DNA of 64,000 nt from Betaproteobacteria bacterium HGW-Betaproteobacteria-16 (GTDB lineage: Bacteria; Pseudomonadota; Gammaproteobacteria; Burkholderiales; Burkholderiaceae_C): assembly GCA_002840835.1 (NCBI GenBank), contig PHCQ01000002.1:62001-126000 (forward strand), given 5' to 3'. Below are positions 32,287 through 42,651 of the stretch, piece after piece. Every line of letters starts with the position of its first letter. The first letter of the stretch is position 1. A program made the translations under genes and the position numbers. The notes beneath the pieces were generated by a model. That model was not told the origin of the DNA and made no database searches. It was given only the letters and a program-made list of their open reading frames with translations.

Positions 32287-32805
32287 CTACTTGGCGTTGT
32301 TCAAGCTGCTCAGCACCTTGTCGGTGATGTCGTGCTTGGGATTGATGTACACGGCCTCCTGGATCACCAGATCGTACTTCTCGGCCTCTGCAATCTGCTT
32401 GATCACCCGGTTCGCGCGCTCAAGCACGGTTTGAAGCTCTTCGTTCTTGCGAAGGTTCAGGTCTTCCTGAAATTCACGCTGCTTGCGCTGGAATTCCTGG
32501 TCCTGGGTGATCAGCTGACGCTGCCGAATCACCCGCTGACTCTCTGCAAGCGTAGGCGCCTCGCGCTCAAATTTTTCCGAAGCAGATTTGAGTTGTGTCG
32601 CAAGATTCTGGACTTCTTTCTCCCGGCGCAAAAACTCCTGCTCAAGCTTGGCTTGTGCGGCCTTGGCCAGCGAGGCTTCACGAAAAATCCGGTCGGTATT
32701 CACAAAGCCGATGCGAAAGTCCTGTGCCAGCGCGGACATCGCCATCACGCTGGCAATGACCGCGAGGCCACCCGCGCGAATCACTGAAAAAAGGGAGGCA
32801 TTCAT
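32287..32805 (-). CDS. skp: Periplasmic chaperone OmpH/Skp family
   Basis: This 172-aa chaperone escorts unfolded outer-membrane proteins to the BAM complex. A signal peptide ends near ALAQD, followed by [20 protein letters not shown] and long coiled-coil arms ([20 protein letters not shown]). The ATG and the bamA stop overlap as TAATG. A GGGAGGC stretch lies within its own first codons. Confidence 0.93.
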   Translation of the reverse strand: MNASLFSVIRAGGLAVIASVMAMSALAQDFRIGFVNTDRIFREASLAKAAQAKLEQEFLRREKEVQNLATQLKSASEKFEREAPTLAESQRVIRQRQLITQDQEFQRKQREFQEDLNLRKNEELQTVLERANRVIKQIAEAEKYDLVIQEAVYINPKHDITDKVLSSLNNAK

Positions 32806-35102
32806 TAAAAGGAGGTTCCGATCTGAAACTGGAATTTCTGGATTCTATCCCCTGCAAACTTGCGGATCGGGGTGGCGTAGGCAAAGCGCAAGGGGCCGAT
32901 GGGAGAGACCCAGCTCAAGCCGACGCCAGCTGACGCACGCATATCAGAGAAGGTCACCTTTTCGTTTTCCCCATAGACGTTTCCGACGTCCACAAATGCA
33001 AACATGCGCAAAGTGCGGTCGTTGCCGGCACCAGGAAACGGTGCAATGAATTCGGTATTGAGCACAAAGTTCTTGGCACCACCCACGTTGACCGTCTCGC
33101 CCGTCGTGGAGCCAATCACCTCGGAGCGTGGGCCCAGGGTGCCCTGGTCAAAACCGCGCACCGACCCAAGGCCGCCACCATAGAAGTTTTTCAGGACGGG
33201 GAAGTCACCGTTGATCCCTCGACCCACGCCGATTTCACCGTTGAAGGCCAGGGTGTATTTCCGGCTCAAGGGAATGTATTGCTGAATCTGATAGTTGAGC
33301 TTGACATACCGCTTGTCGCTGCTGAGGCCAAGTTCGGTGTTGAAGCGCTGCAACCTGCCCTCATTGGGTACCAGGGCACTGTCGCGTCCATCGCGGGTCC
33401 ATCCGATCGTGGCCGGGAAGTAAGTCCCATCCTGATCGCGGTAGGCCACAGGCAGCTGATTGCCTTCGTCAATGCGGATGCGTTCCGCTCCGAGGCCAAA
33501 AAACACCGTGTCCCGCTCCGTGAACGGCACACCGAATCGCACACCCACGCCCGGTGTCACGATACGGTAGTCACCGCCTTGTTCGGTGTAGGGCCGGGTG
33601 GTCTTGTAGTAGACGTCAAAGGTGCGCGAAATGCCCTCTGGCGTGAAGTACGGATCGGTGGTGGTCAGCACGAACTGTCGGTTGAACTTGCTCGTGTTGA
33701 CGTTGAGCCCCAGGTAGTTGCCTGAGCCGAACACGTTTTCCTGCTGAATGCCGGCAAGGAACGAGAGCTTGTCTGCCTGAGAATAGCCAGCACCGATGGA
33801 GAGATTGCCCGTGGGCTTTTCTGCCACCGTCACAACCAGGTCCACTTGATCCGGCGTGCCAGGAACGGGCTGGGAGTCGATGCCCACCTCGGTAAAGAAC
33901 CCCAGACGATCCACCCGGTCGCGCGACAGCCGAATGCGGTCGCTGTCATACCAGGCTGACTCCAGCTGTCGGAATTCGCGGCGGATCACTTCGTCCCGGC
34001 TGCTGTTGTTGCCTTCGACGTTGATCCGACGCACATACACACGACGCTGTGGCTGCGCTCGCAGCACGAATGACACCTGGTTGTTCACCCGGTCAATCTC
34101 CGGGACCGCGTCGACCTGTGCAAACGCATACCCAAATGCGCCGAAATAATCGGTGAAGGCCTTGACGGTATCGGCCACTTCTTCCGCGTTGTAGGCTTCC
34201 CCGGCCTGCAAGGTGACCAGTCGCTTGAACTCTTCTTCCTTGTCCAGGTCCTCGCCTTCCAGCGCCACCGACGACACGACAAAGCGATTGCCTTCCGTGA
34301 TGTTGATGGTGATGGACATGCCGTCTTTTTCAGGGTCGATGGCCACCTGCGTGGAATCGATGCGGAACTCCAGGTAACCACGCGTCAGGTAGTAAGAGCG
34401 CAGCTTTTCCAGGTCGGCATTGAGCTTCTCGCGAGAGTAGCGGTCGGATTTGGTGTACCAGCTGAGCCAGCCACCCGTATCCAGGTCGAACAGATCCCGC
34501 AGGGTGGATTCCGGGAAGGCCTGGCTGCCGACAACGCGGATGTCCCGGATCTTGGCCACGTCGCCCTCGACCACGCTGAAATTGAGATTGACCTGATTGC
34601 GCTCGCCTGGCGTCACGGTGGTGGTGACCTCTGCCGCGTACATGCTCCTGTTGATGTACTGGCGCTTGAGCTCCTGCTCTGCGCGGTCAGCCAGCGCCTT
34701 GTCGAACGGACGTCCCTCAGTCAGACCAATGTCGCGCAGGGCCTTCTTCAGAACTTCGGCATCAAATTCCTTGATGCCGGAAAAGCTCACATCGGCAACG
34801 GATGGGCGCTCTTCGACGATCACCACAAGGACGTCGCCATTGATCTGGAGACGGACGTCGCTGAACAGCCCAAGGCCGAACAGCGACCGAATGGCGGTCG
34901 AACCCTTGTCGTCGTTGTACTGATCACCGATGCGGAAGGGGAGCGATGCGAACACGGTTCCCGGTTCCACCCGCTGCAGGCCTTCGACACGAATGTCCCG
35001 CAGAGTGAATGGGTCTACGGCCCAGGCCGGGAGGGCAGACAGCAGGGATACGGCCAGCGCAGAAAGCGACAGGCTGCGCCAACCATTTTTGATTTTTTTC
35101 AT
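32805..35102 (-). CDS. bamA: Outer-membrane protein assembly factor BamA
   Basis: This 765-aa central BAM subunit inserts beta-barrel proteins. The signal peptide ends at PAWAVD. Five POTRA domains occupy about residues 25-420, starting FTLRDIRVEGLQRVEPGTVF. The C-terminal 16-strand barrel has the GGGLGSVRGFDQGTLGPRSE loop motif carrying VRGF and ends in phenylalanine (FQIGTSF). The 13-base gap to rseP and TAATG to skp show tight coupling. Confidence 0.97.
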   Translation of the reverse strand: MKKIKNGWRSLSLSALAVSLLSALPAWAVDPFTLRDIRVEGLQRVEPGTVFASLPFRIGDQYNDDKGSTAIRSLFGLGLFSDVRLQINGDVLVVIVEERPSVADVSFSGIKEFDAEVLKKALRDIGLTEGRPFDKALADRAEQELKRQYINRSMYAAEVTTTVTPGERNQVNLNFSVVEGDVAKIRDIRVVGSQAFPESTLRDLFDLDTGGWLSWYTKSDRYSREKLNADLEKLRSYYLTRGYLEFRIDSTQVAIDPEKDGMSITINITEGNRFVVSSVALEGEDLDKEEEFKRLVTLQAGEAYNAEEVADTVKAFTDYFGAFGYAFAQVDAVPEIDRVNNQVSFVLRAQPQRRVYVRRINVEGNNSSRDEVIRREFRQLESAWYDSDRIRLSRDRVDRLGFFTEVGIDSQPVPGTPDQVDLVVTVAEKPTGNLSIGAGYSQADKLSFLAGIQQENVFGSGNYLGLNVNTSKFNRQFVLTTTDPYFTPEGISRTFDVYYKTTRPYTEQGGDYRIVTPGVGVRFGVPFTERDTVFFGLGAERIRIDEGNQLPVAYRDQDGTYFPATIGWTRDGRDSALVPNEGRLQRFNTELGLSSDKRYVKLNYQIQQYIPLSRKYTLAFNGEIGVGRGINGDFPVLKNFYGGGLGSVRGFDQGTLGPRSEVIGSTTGETVNVGGAKNFVLNTEFIAPFPGAGNDRTLRMFAFVDVGNVYGENEKVTFSDMRASAGVGLSWVSPIGPLRFAYATPIRKFAGDRIQKFQFQIGTSF

Positions 35103-35115
35103 GGAAAGGGTATGT

Positions 35116-36480
35116 TCAGCCCGTCAAACGGGCCACATCATTGAACAAGGCTACGGACATGAGTGCCATCAACACAACAACACCACCGCGCTGCAGGCGC
35201 TCCATCCAGACATCAGATACGCTGCGCCCGGTCACACCCTCCCAAAGATAATACATCAGGTGTCCACCGTCCAAGACAGGCAATGGCAACAAGTTGAGCA
35301 CGCCAAGACTCACGCTGATCAGCGCCAGAAACAGCAGATAGGAGGTGAGTCCAAGGCTGGCCGACTTGCCTGCGTAGTCGGCTATGGTGAGCGGCCCGCT
35401 CAGGTTCTTGACCGAAGCCTCTCCAATGAGCATGCGCCCCATCATCTTGAGGGTGAGCCAGGAAACTTCCCAGGTCCGGACCACACCTTGCACAAGGCCG
35501 TCCACAGGACCGTACCTCACAATCATGAATTCAGGCGCGGCGCCTATGTAGGCCCCGATTCGGCCCACCGGAATGCCGTCGACCAGCTCCGTCGCAGGTG
35601 ACACCTGGAGCGTGACGGCTTGCCCAGCCCGCTCTATTTGCCATGCTTGAGCCACCTTCTGACCGTCGGGCCCCACGGATTTCTTGATCAAGGATCGCAA
35701 TTGCTGCCCGTCGGCGACAGGAACACCGTCCACGGCACGCACCTTGTCACCAGCCAGAAGCCTTGCTTCGGCGGCGGCACCTCCTTCAACGACCCCACCC
35801 ACCACAGGCGCGCTCCAAGGTGCGGTGATACCCATGCGTTCAAACAGCTTCGCATCCACCTCTCGCACGTCCAGTTGGCTCAGAGGCAACAGGACCGCAC
35901 GGGTGGGCGCACCCTCTCCTTTGCCGACCCATAGGGTCATGTCGTCGCCAGACAATGCGGCTTGTGTCAATCGCCAGCGCAAGTCGCCAAAGGACCCCAT
36001 CTCCATGGGCTCAGCTTCGCCAACAGCGGAACTGGCCACCCAATCCCCGCTCGCGATCCCGGCCTGCTGGGCCAGCGAGCCTGCGACCGGGCTGGCAAGA
36101 ATCGGCTTGGGCTCCTCTACCCCACTCCAGTTCACCACCGCATACAAGACAGCGGCCAAAAGCAGGTTCGCAACAGGCCCCGCCGCCACGATCGCGGCGC
36201 GCGACCGCAATGGCTGGGTGTTGAACGCCAGGTGCCGCTCAGCCGCATCGACTGGGCCCTCCCGCTCGTCCAGCATCCGGACATAGCCACCCAAAGGCAA
36301 TGCGCACAACACAAATTCAGTTGGACTTCCTTTGCGCTGCCAGCGAAACAAGGGTTTGCCGAAGCCCACAGAAAAGCGGAGCACCTTCACACCACAGGCC
36401 ACGGCGACCCGGTAGTGGCCGTACTCATGGATGGCGATCAGGATGCCAAGCGCTACGACAAACGCGATCAGGGTAAGCAT
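35116..36480 (-). CDS. rseP: Site-2 zinc metalloprotease RseP
   Basis: This 454-aa inner-membrane protease cleaves anti-sigma factor and signal peptide remnants in the sigma-E response. The zinc site HEYGH is at residues 18-22 in the first transmembrane helix. Two PDZ domains follow in the periplasm, and the LDG motif is in LLPLPVLDGGHLMYYLWE. The ATG at 36480 is the family-typical start; the longer frame to 36615 overlaps dxr and is rejected. Confidence 0.96.
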   Translation of the reverse strand: MLTLIAFVVALGILIAIHEYGHYRVAVACGVKVLRFSVGFGKPLFRWQRKGSPTEFVLCALPLGGYVRMLDEREGPVDAAERHLAFNTQPLRSRAAIVAAGPVANLLLAAVLYAVVNWSGVEEPKPILASPVAGSLAQQAGIASGDWVASSAVGEAEPMEMGSFGDLRWRLTQAALSGDDMTLWVGKGEGAPTRAVLLPLSQLDVREVDAKLFERMGITAPWSAPVVGGVVEGGAAAEARLLAGDKVRAVDGVPVADGQQLRSLIKKSVGPDGQKVAQAWQIERAGQAVTLQVSPATELVDGIPVGRIGAYIGAAPEFMIVRYGPVDGLVQGVVRTWEVSWLTLKMMGRMLIGEASVKNLSGPLTIADYAGKSASLGLTSYLLFLALISVSLGVLNLLPLPVLDGGHLMYYLWEGVTGRSVSDVWMERLQRGGVVVLMALMSVALFNDVARLTG

Positions 36481-36541
36481 GGCAGGATTTCCTAGGTGCT
36501 GTGAGGCGTGGAAAGATGGAACTGGCAGGCTGTTGCAGCGT

Positions 36542-37726
36542 TCAGCTTTGCACGCGCTGAATTTCCGCTTCAGCCATCGAACGTGCTTCCGCGTCGATGG
36601 CCATGAGGTCTGCAAGATTTGCAGGCTTGGAGGGTTGTAAAGCGGTCAAAGTTGCATGATTGACCGCATGTATCTGATCGAACCGCAGCCGACGATCCAG
36701 AAACGCCGCCACTGCGATCTCGTTCGCAGCGTTCAGGACGGCCGTGGTGCCTTCCGGAGCCCTGAGCGCATCCCAGGAAAGGAACAAGCCCGGGTACCGT
36801 ACGCGATCAGGCTCCAGGAAAGTGAGCGACGCAAGGGCCGAAAAATCGAGCGGCTGCGCGCCGCTGTCCATCCGCTCCGGCCACGAAAGACCATAAGCAA
36901 TGGGCACACGCATGTCTGGCGTGCCCAACTGCGCCAGCACAGAGGTGTCCTTGAACTGCACCATCGAGTGGATGATCTGCTGAGGATGAATCAACACTTT
37001 GATTTTCTCTGGTGGCAGATCAAAAAGCCACCTGGCTTCGATCACTTCCAGCGCCTTGTTCATCATGGTCGCTGAATCCACGGATATTTTCCGCCCCATG
37101 ACGAAGTTCGGATGGGCACACGCCTGTTCGGGCGTCATGGCCGCCAGCGCTTCCAGGGGCGTTTGCCTGAACGGTCCACCAGAGGAGGTCAGCAAAATGT
37201 GATCCAGTCGCTGCGGCCAACTGGTGGGATGCTCAGGCAGGCATTGAAAAATGGCCGAATGCTCGCTGTCGATGGGCAGCAGCGTTGCACCGCCTTGCCT
37301 GACGGCTTCCATGAACAGGCCACCCCCGACCACCAGGGCCTCCTTGTTGGCAAGAAGGAGTTTTTTTCCTGCAGCGGCTGCAGCAAGGCTGGGCGCAAGC
37401 CCCGCGGCGCCAACGATGGAAGCCATGACGATGTCCACGTCGGGATCTTCACTGACTTCGCACAGGGCCCGCTCGCCGGAAAGCACTTCGACAGCCAACC
37501 CCAGTTGACGAACCCTGTGCCTCAACTCGACCGCATGCGGTTCACTGACCATGACCGCATAACGTGGCCGGAATTGCTCACATTGCTTGAGCAGCAGTTC
37601 GACCTGGGTTGCGGCGGTCAGTGCATGAATGGCGAATCGGCCGGGATGGCGGGCAATCACATCCAGGGTGTTGACGCCAATGGAGCCGGTTGAGCCAAGG
37701 ATCGTGACGGTTTGGTGCATGTTCAT
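36542..37726 (-). CDS. dxr: 1-deoxy-D-xylulose 5-phosphate reductoisomerase
   Basis: This 394-aa NADPH-dependent enzyme is the committed step of the MEP isoprenoid pathway; ispD and ispF for later steps lie at the right end of the window. The Rossmann motif GSTGSIGVNTLDVI is at the N-terminus and the substrate-binding SSGGPFR segment near residue 188. Length is normal. A second in-frame ATG two codons on is an equally possible start. Confidence 0.97.
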   Translation of the reverse strand: MNMHQTVTILGSTGSIGVNTLDVIARHPGRFAIHALTAATQVELLLKQCEQFRPRYAVMVSEPHAVELRHRVRQLGLAVEVLSGERALCEVSEDPDVDIVMASIVGAAGLAPSLAAAAAGKKLLLANKEALVVGGGLFMEAVRQGGATLLPIDSEHSAIFQCLPEHPTSWPQRLDHILLTSSGGPFRQTPLEALAAMTPEQACAHPNFVMGRKISVDSATMMNKALEVIEARWLFDLPPEKIKVLIHPQQIIHSMVQFKDTSVLAQLGTPDMRVPIAYGLSWPERMDSGAQPLDFSALASLTFLEPDRVRYPGLFLSWDALRAPEGTTAVLNAANEIAVAAFLDRRLRFDQIHAVNHATLTALQPSKPANLADLMAIDAEARSMAEAEIQRVQS

Positions 37727-37733
37727 GCAAATT

Positions 37734-38567
37734 TCACAGCGAGACCAGCATCATGGCCAAGGGCAGCACAGGCAACAGTGCGTCCACCCGATCGAGAACT
37801 CCGCCATGACCGGGGAGCAATTGACTTGAATCCTTCACGCCTGCGCTGCGCTTGACCAGCGATTCCAGCAAATCCCCGACCACACTCATGGCCACGAGGA
37901 AGAAAAGCGAAACAGCCGCCCACAAAGGTCCCATCTGCCAGAGACGACCATACAGGCTGGACTGATCGCCAAGCCCCCTGGCATCGGCCCAGAGCCAGCA
38001 CGCGGCAAGCAGACAAACCCCAATCAGACCGCTGATGGCACCTTCCCAGCTCTTGGCAGGACTCACCGACGGCGCCAGCTTCCGGCGCCCAAAGGCTTTG
38101 CCCCCAAAATAAGCGGCCACATCAGCCATCCAGACCAGCATCAAAACCGACAGCAGAAATGCCATGCCCAGTTGCCGCGCCTGCACCAGGGCCAGCCAGG
38201 CACAGCAGATCAGGAACAGCCCAACCCAGAGCCTGGGCAGGAAAGGCCAGTTCGACCACCCTGCCACGCCTCGGGAGAGCATGCCGAAAGCGAGCGCCAC
38301 CCACAGCAGCCCGACCACGATCCAGCCGATTCGCCAGGACCGGTCCAGTCCACCCCAAAACCAGAAAAGTGCCATTGCCAGGCCCAGGAGCAGGCCCAGA
38401 GACAGGGATACACCGGGCCGACATCCATTGAGACGGGCCCACTCCCAGGCACCGGTCATGACCAGCAACAGGCTCAAGGCCGTAAAGGGTCTTGTATCAG
38501 AATAGAAAAGTGCCGGCAGCAGGACGGCCAGCAACAAGAGCGCCGTGATGATGCGCTGTTTAAGCAT
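37734..38567 (-). CDS. cdsA: Phosphatidate cytidylyltransferase
   Basis: This 277-aa integral membrane enzyme makes CDP-diacylglycerol for phospholipid synthesis. It has multiple hydrophobic helices and the C-terminal signature LVKRSAGVKDSSQLLPGHGG followed by VLDRVD. The ATG at 38567 overlaps the uppS stop by 8 bases. The longer upstream frame runs through uppS and is rejected. Confidence 0.95.
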   Translation of the reverse strand: MLKQRIITALLLLAVLLPALFYSDTRPFTALSLLLVMTGAWEWARLNGCRPGVSLSLGLLLGLAMALFWFWGGLDRSWRIGWIVVGLLWVALAFGMLSRGVAGWSNWPFLPRLWVGLFLICCAWLALVQARQLGMAFLLSVLMLVWMADVAAYFGGKAFGRRKLAPSVSPAKSWEGAISGLIGVCLLAACWLWADARGLGDQSSLYGRLWQMGPLWAAVSLFFLVAMSVVGDLLESLVKRSAGVKDSSQLLPGHGGVLDRVDALLPVLPLAMMLVSL

Positions 38568-39330
38568 GGCAGCGGCCTGTCGGGACAGGCGCTGCCTCTT
38601 CCGAGGCACATTGCTCGGCCGTCCGTCCGAAACGCCGCTGGCGACCTGCATAGTCAGTCAGGGCCCGGTCCAGCTCGGCGGCATCAAAATCTGGCCAAAG
38701 GCACTCGGTGAAATAGAGTTCGGTGTAAGCCGCCTGCCAGAGCAGGAAGTTGCTGATACGTTGTTCGCCGCCTGTGCGAATCATCAGATCCGGGTCACTC
38801 ACGTGCGCCATGGACATGGCCTGAGACAGGCTGGCTTCGGTGATCTCGACACCTTCCGATGCCAAGCGCTGCGCGGCCTGCGCCACATCCCAGCGCCCGC
38901 CGTAGTTGAAACACACGTTGAGGACCAGTTGGTCATTGTGTTGTGTCGCGCGTTCGGCACGCTCCAGCCCCTGCACCACTTTGTCGGAAAGCCCTTTCCG
39001 GTTCCCGGGAAAGTGCAGCCGAACACCGTTGGCTTCCAGCTTGGGGACTTCCCGCGCAAGCGCCATCACCAACAACTCCATGAGACCGGAAACCTCGTCG
39101 GCCGGCCGGCTCCAGTTCTCCGAGGAAAAAGCAAAGACAGTCAGTACCCGTACCTTGCGCTCGAGACAAGCCGCGACCGTGTTTCTCAAGGCATCCACGC
39201 CCTGCTTGTGTCCGGCCACTCTGGGCAACCAGCGCTTCTGCGCCCAGCGCCCGTTGCCGTCCATGACTATCGCCACATGCTTGGGAACCTGCATGGGCGG
39301 TACCGGGTTGGATGAAACAGGGACTGTCAT
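38560..39330 (-). CDS. uppS: Undecaprenyl pyrophosphate synthase
   Basis: This 256-aa cis-prenyltransferase makes the C55 lipid carrier for cell-wall and lipopolysaccharide synthesis. Motif MDGNGRWAQKRWLPRVAGH contains the catalytic aspartate, and SDPDLMIRTGGEQRISNFLL is the conserved C-terminal substrate-binding region. The C-terminal tail is slightly extended and overlaps the cdsA start. Confidence 0.96.
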   Translation of the reverse strand: MTVPVSSNPVPPMQVPKHVAIVMDGNGRWAQKRWLPRVAGHKQGVDALRNTVAACLERKVRVLTVFAFSSENWSRPADEVSGLMELLVMALAREVPKLEANGVRLHFPGNRKGLSDKVVQGLERAERATQHNDQLVLNVCFNYGGRWDVAQAAQRLASEGVEITEASLSQAMSMAHVSDPDLMIRTGGEQRISNFLLWQAAYTELYFTECLWPDFDAAELDRALTDYAGRQRRFGRTAEQCASEEAAPVPTGRCHA

Positions 39331-39361
39331 CTGATGCTGAACACTTTCGACGCTTTGCGCG

Positions 39362-39922
39362 TCAAACCGCCAGGATGTCCTGCTCTTTGGATGCCACCAG
39401 TCTGTCGACCTCCGCGATCATCCGGTCGGTCAATTTCTGGATTTCGTCCTGCGAGCGACGATCGTCATCTTCTGAAGCGAGTTTGTCCTTCACTAGCCTT
39501 TTCACAGCCTCGTTGGCATCCCTGCGCAGATTGCGGATGGCGATCTTGGCCGCTTCGCCATCTCCCCGCACCACCTTGGTCAGCTCCTTGCGGCGTTCTT
39601 CCGTCATGGGCGGCATCGGCACACGAATCAGATCGCCCTGGCTGGAGGGGTTCAGTCCCAGATCCGATTCCCGTATGGCCTTTTCAATCTTTGCCCCCAT
39701 GCCCTTTTCCCAAGGCGCGACGCCAATGGTGCGCGCATCGAGCAGGGACAGGTTGGCCACTTGCGAAAGTGGAAGCATGGAACCGTAGTAGTCGACATGA
39801 ACCGTGTCGAGCAGTAGCGGATTGGCACGGCCCGTGCGAATCTTCGTCAAGCCACTCTTGAAAGATTCGATGGACTGCTGCATCTTGTGCTCGGCGGTCT
39901 GGCGAATTTCAGCTGTACTCAT
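39362..39922 (-). CDS. frr: Ribosome recycling factor
   Basis: This 186-aa factor splits post-termination ribosomes with EF-G. The family-typical [15 protein letters not shown] and [20 protein letters not shown] segments are present. The ATG at 39922 has a GAGGAG site 4-5 bases upstream; an in-frame ATT-type extension to 39949 is unnecessary. It lies 39 bases after pyrH. Confidence 0.97.
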   Translation of the reverse strand: MSTAEIRQTAEHKMQQSIESFKSGLTKIRTGRANPLLLDTVHVDYYGSMLPLSQVANLSLLDARTIGVAPWEKGMGAKIEKAIRESDLGLNPSSQGDLIRVPMPPMTEERRKELTKVVRGDGEAAKIAIRNLRRDANEAVKRLVKDKLASEDDDRRSQDEIQKLTDRMIAEVDRLVASKEQDILAV

Positions 39923-39961
39923 ATTGCTCCTCGATACATCTCTGATCAACTGTTGCCGGGA

Positions 39962-40672
39962 TCACACGTGAACCAGGGTGCCCTCATCACCACCCAGAAC
40001 CACTTTGCGCAAGGCACCGGGTTTGAAGATGGAGAACACCTTGACGGGCAGCTTCTGGTCTCTGCAAAGGGCGAATGCGGTCGCATCCATCACTTGAAGG
40101 TTTCGGGCCATGGCCTCGTCAAAGGTAATTGACGCATAGCGCGTGGCACTGGCGTCCTTGTTGGGGTCGGCCGAATACACCCCATCAACCTTGGTGGCTT
40201 TGAGAACAATCTCCGCGCCAATTTCCGCGCCGCGCAGTGCGGCTGCCGTGTCGGTGGTGAAGAAGGGATTGCCGGTACCGGCAGCAAACACGACGACTTT
40301 GCCTTCTTCAAGGTACTGGAGCGCCTTGGGCCGCACGTAGGGCTCCACGACCTGCTCAATGGCAATGGCCGACATGACACGCGCCACGACGCCGGCCTTG
40401 TCCAGCGCATCAGCCAGCGCCAGCGAATTCATCACGGTGGCAAGCATGCCCATGTAGTCGGCAGTGGCCCGGTCCATTCCGACCGATCCGCCCGCCACAC
40501 CCCGGAAGATGTTGCCTCCACCGATGACGATGGCCACTTCGACACCCAGGCGCGTGACCTCGGCAATCTCCTCAACCATGCGCACGATGGTTGCCCGGTT
40601 GATACCAAAGGCGTCGTCACCCATGAGGGCCTCGCCCGAAAGCTTCAGCAAAATGCGTTTGTACGCTGGCAT
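39962..40672 (-). CDS. pyrH: Uridylate kinase
   Basis: This 236-aa hexameric kinase phosphorylates UMP and is allosterically controlled in pyrimidine metabolism. It starts [20 protein letters not shown], with the nucleotide loop [14 protein letters not shown] and the substrate motif [19 protein letters not shown]. The ATG at 40672 has an AAGG site. A hairpin between pyrH and tsf suggests partial separation of the two units. Confidence 0.97.
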   Translation of the reverse strand: MPAYKRILLKLSGEALMGDDAFGINRATIVRMVEEIAEVTRLGVEVAIVIGGGNIFRGVAGGSVGMDRATADYMGMLATVMNSLALADALDKAGVVARVMSAIAIEQVVEPYVRPKALQYLEEGKVVVFAAGTGNPFFTTDTAAALRGAEIGAEIVLKATKVDGVYSADPNKDASATRYASITFDEAMARNLQVMDATAFALCRDQKLPVKVFSIFKPGALRKVVLGGDEGTLVHV

Positions 40673-40801
40673 GGTGACCTTCTGAAATTCGGTGTTCAAA
40701 TTTTTAATCAACGAGTGTAGCGGGGCTGGCTCTGGCTCGGGCTACCTATCGTTCTGTGCGGATCCCGGCAAACCGAAGCCCCCTCCCCTGGTCGCACGTG
40801 A

Positions 40802-40823
40802 CAACGGGCCTTTCGGCCCGTTG
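40802..40823. terminator. Hairpin between tsf and pyrH
   Basis: CAACGGGCC-TTTC-GGCCCGTTG is a perfect 9-bp stem with a 4-base loop, 38 bases after the tsf stop. There is no T run on the minus strand, so it may pause, partly terminate or protect the 3' end of the rpsB-tsf transcript. Confidence 0.6.
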
Positions 40824-40861
40824 ATTCTTTCTGGCTCTCACTGTCCGGCCATCAATCCGGA

Positions 40862-41779
40862 TCAGGCGCCTTTAGCTGCAGCAACCTGGGCGGCCACCTC
40901 GGCGGCAAAGTCGTCCACTTTTTTCTCAATACCCTCGCCAACCACATAAAGGGTGAAACCCTTGACGGTCGTGCCAGCCGCCTTGAGCATCTGCTCAACC
41001 GTCTGTTTGTCATTCTTGACGAAAGGCTGATTGAACAGGGACACCTCTTTGAGGTATTTCTGAACGGCTCCGTCGATTCGCTTGGCGGTGATCTCGGCGC
41101 TTTGCTCAGGCTTGCCTGCTGCCACCAGCTCCTTGTTGGCCTCATCGGCCTTGGCGGTCGCCACCGAGCGCTCACGCTCAATGAAATCGGCCGGAACGTC
41201 TGCACTGGTGAGTGCAACGGGCTTCATGGCGGCAATGTGCATGGCGGTATCCTTGGCGGGCGCATCTTCCCCGTCAAACTCCACCACGACGCCAATGCGG
41301 GTGCCATGCAGGTAGCTGGCCAGCTTGCTGGCGCCACTGTAGCGCTTGAAGCGGCGGAAACTCATGTTTTCACCGATCTTGCCAATCAGTCCCTTGCGCA
41401 CGTCTTCCAGCGTGGGTCCGAAGGTTTCCTGGGCATAAGGCAGGGCGCCCAGCGCTTCCAGATCGGCGGGGTTGTGCTCAGCCACCAAACGGGCTGCGGC
41501 ATTGGCCAGATTCAGGAAGCTGTCGTTCTTGGTGACAAAGTCGGTCTCACAATTGACTTCGATCAGCGCACCGGTGGTGCCATCGATGTGGCAGGCCACC
41601 ACGCCTTCGGCTGTCACTCGGCTTGCGGCCTTGCCAGCCTTGGTGCCCAGCTTGACGCGCAGCAACTCTTCCGCCTTGGCCATGTCGCCCTCGGCTTCAG
41701 TCAACGCCTTTTTGCACTCCATCATGGGCGCATCTGTTTTGGCACGAAGCTCTGCCACCATGCTTGCAGTAATCGCCAT
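40862..41779 (-). CDS. tsf: Elongation factor Ts
   Basis: This 305-aa nucleotide exchange factor recycles EF-Tu. The N-terminal UBA-like region ([20 protein letters not shown]) and the core [20 protein letters not shown] are typical. The ATG at 41779 sits 8 bases after GGAG; a nearby ATG at 41785 is too close to that site. It is co-transcribed with rpsB, 116 bases apart. Confidence 0.96.
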   Translation of the reverse strand: MAITASMVAELRAKTDAPMMECKKALTEAEGDMAKAEELLRVKLGTKAGKAASRVTAEGVVACHIDGTTGALIEVNCETDFVTKNDSFLNLANAAARLVAEHNPADLEALGALPYAQETFGPTLEDVRKGLIGKIGENMSFRRFKRYSGASKLASYLHGTRIGVVVEFDGEDAPAKDTAMHIAAMKPVALTSADVPADFIERERSVATAKADEANKELVAAGKPEQSAEITAKRIDGAVQKYLKEVSLFNQPFVKNDKQTVEQMLKAAGTTVKGFTLYVVGEGIEKKVDDFAAEVAAQVAAAKGA

Positions 41780-41895
41780 CTTCATTTCTCCTTGGTCTGC
41801 CTCACGCAATGAAGCGACGGCAGACATATCATGTGATTCGTTAAAACTTGTGAAAAAGGGGCCACTTGAGCCCCTCTGACTCACGCGGGCAGCAT

Positions 41896-42651
41896 TCAGG
41901 CCGCTGCGCCGTCCTTGACTTCGACGAATTCGTCGCTGCCTTCTTTTGAAACCGCCTTGACGACGTCGTTCACCGCATTGGCACGACCTTCGAGGATGGC
42001 GTCTGCGATTCCACGGGCATACAACGCCACAGCACGTGCCGAGTCATCATTGCCGGGGATGACGTAGTCGATACCGACTGGCGAATGGTTGGTATCCACC
42101 ACACCGACCAGAGGAATGCCCAGTTTTTGAGCTTCCAGCACGGCAATTTTGTGGAAACCCACGTCGATGACAAAAATCGCATCAGGCAATGCAGGCATGT
42201 CCTGGATGCCGCCGATGTCTTTCTCCAGCTTTTCCATTTCGCGAGCAAACATCAGTTGCTCTTTCTTGGTCATGCTTTCCAGGCCGCCTTCTTTCTGGGC
42301 CTGCATGTCTTTCAGACGCTTGATCGAGGTTTTCACCGTCTTGAAGTTGGTCAGCATGCCACCCAGCCAGCGCTGGTCAACAAACGGCACGCCTGCGCGA
42401 CGCGCTTCCTGGGCCACGATGTCACGCGACTGGCGCTTGGTGCCAACCATCAGGATGGTGCCGCGATTTGCGGAGAGCTGACGCACGAATTTGGCAGCCT
42501 CCTCAAACAAAGGCAGCGTCTTTTCGAGGTTGACGATGTGGATCTTGTTGCGATGGCCGAAAATGTACGGGGCCATCTTGGGGTTCCAGAAGCGGGTTTG
42601 GTGGCCAAAATGCACACCAGCTTCCAGCATTTCGCGCATGGAGATAGACAT
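41896..42651 (-). CDS. rpsB: 30S ribosomal protein S2
   Basis: This 251-aa ribosomal protein begins [20 protein letters not shown]. The conserved [34 protein letters not shown] and [11 protein letters not shown] segments are present. It is the first gene of the long minus-strand operon. Its leader has a candidate -10 and a hairpin that could serve S2 autoregulation. Confidence 0.98.
   Translation of the reverse strand: MSISMREMLEAGVHFGHQTRFWNPKMAPYIFGHRNKIHIVNLEKTLPLFEEAAKFVRQLSANRGTILMVGTKRQSRDIVAQEARRAGVPFVDQRWLGGMLTNFKTVKTSIKRLKDMQAQKEGGLESMTKKEQLMFAREMEKLEKDIGGIQDMPALPDAIFVIDVGFHKIAVLEAQKLGIPLVGVVDTNHSPVGIDYVIPGNDDSARAVALYARGIADAILEGRANAVNDVVKAVSKEGSDEFVEVKDGAAA

Noticed and set aside
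28201..42651. Numerous overlaps and very short gaps in the rpsB-to-rnhB run as a possible novel arrangement
   Set aside because: This gene order and tight spacing are the standard proteobacterial arrangement.
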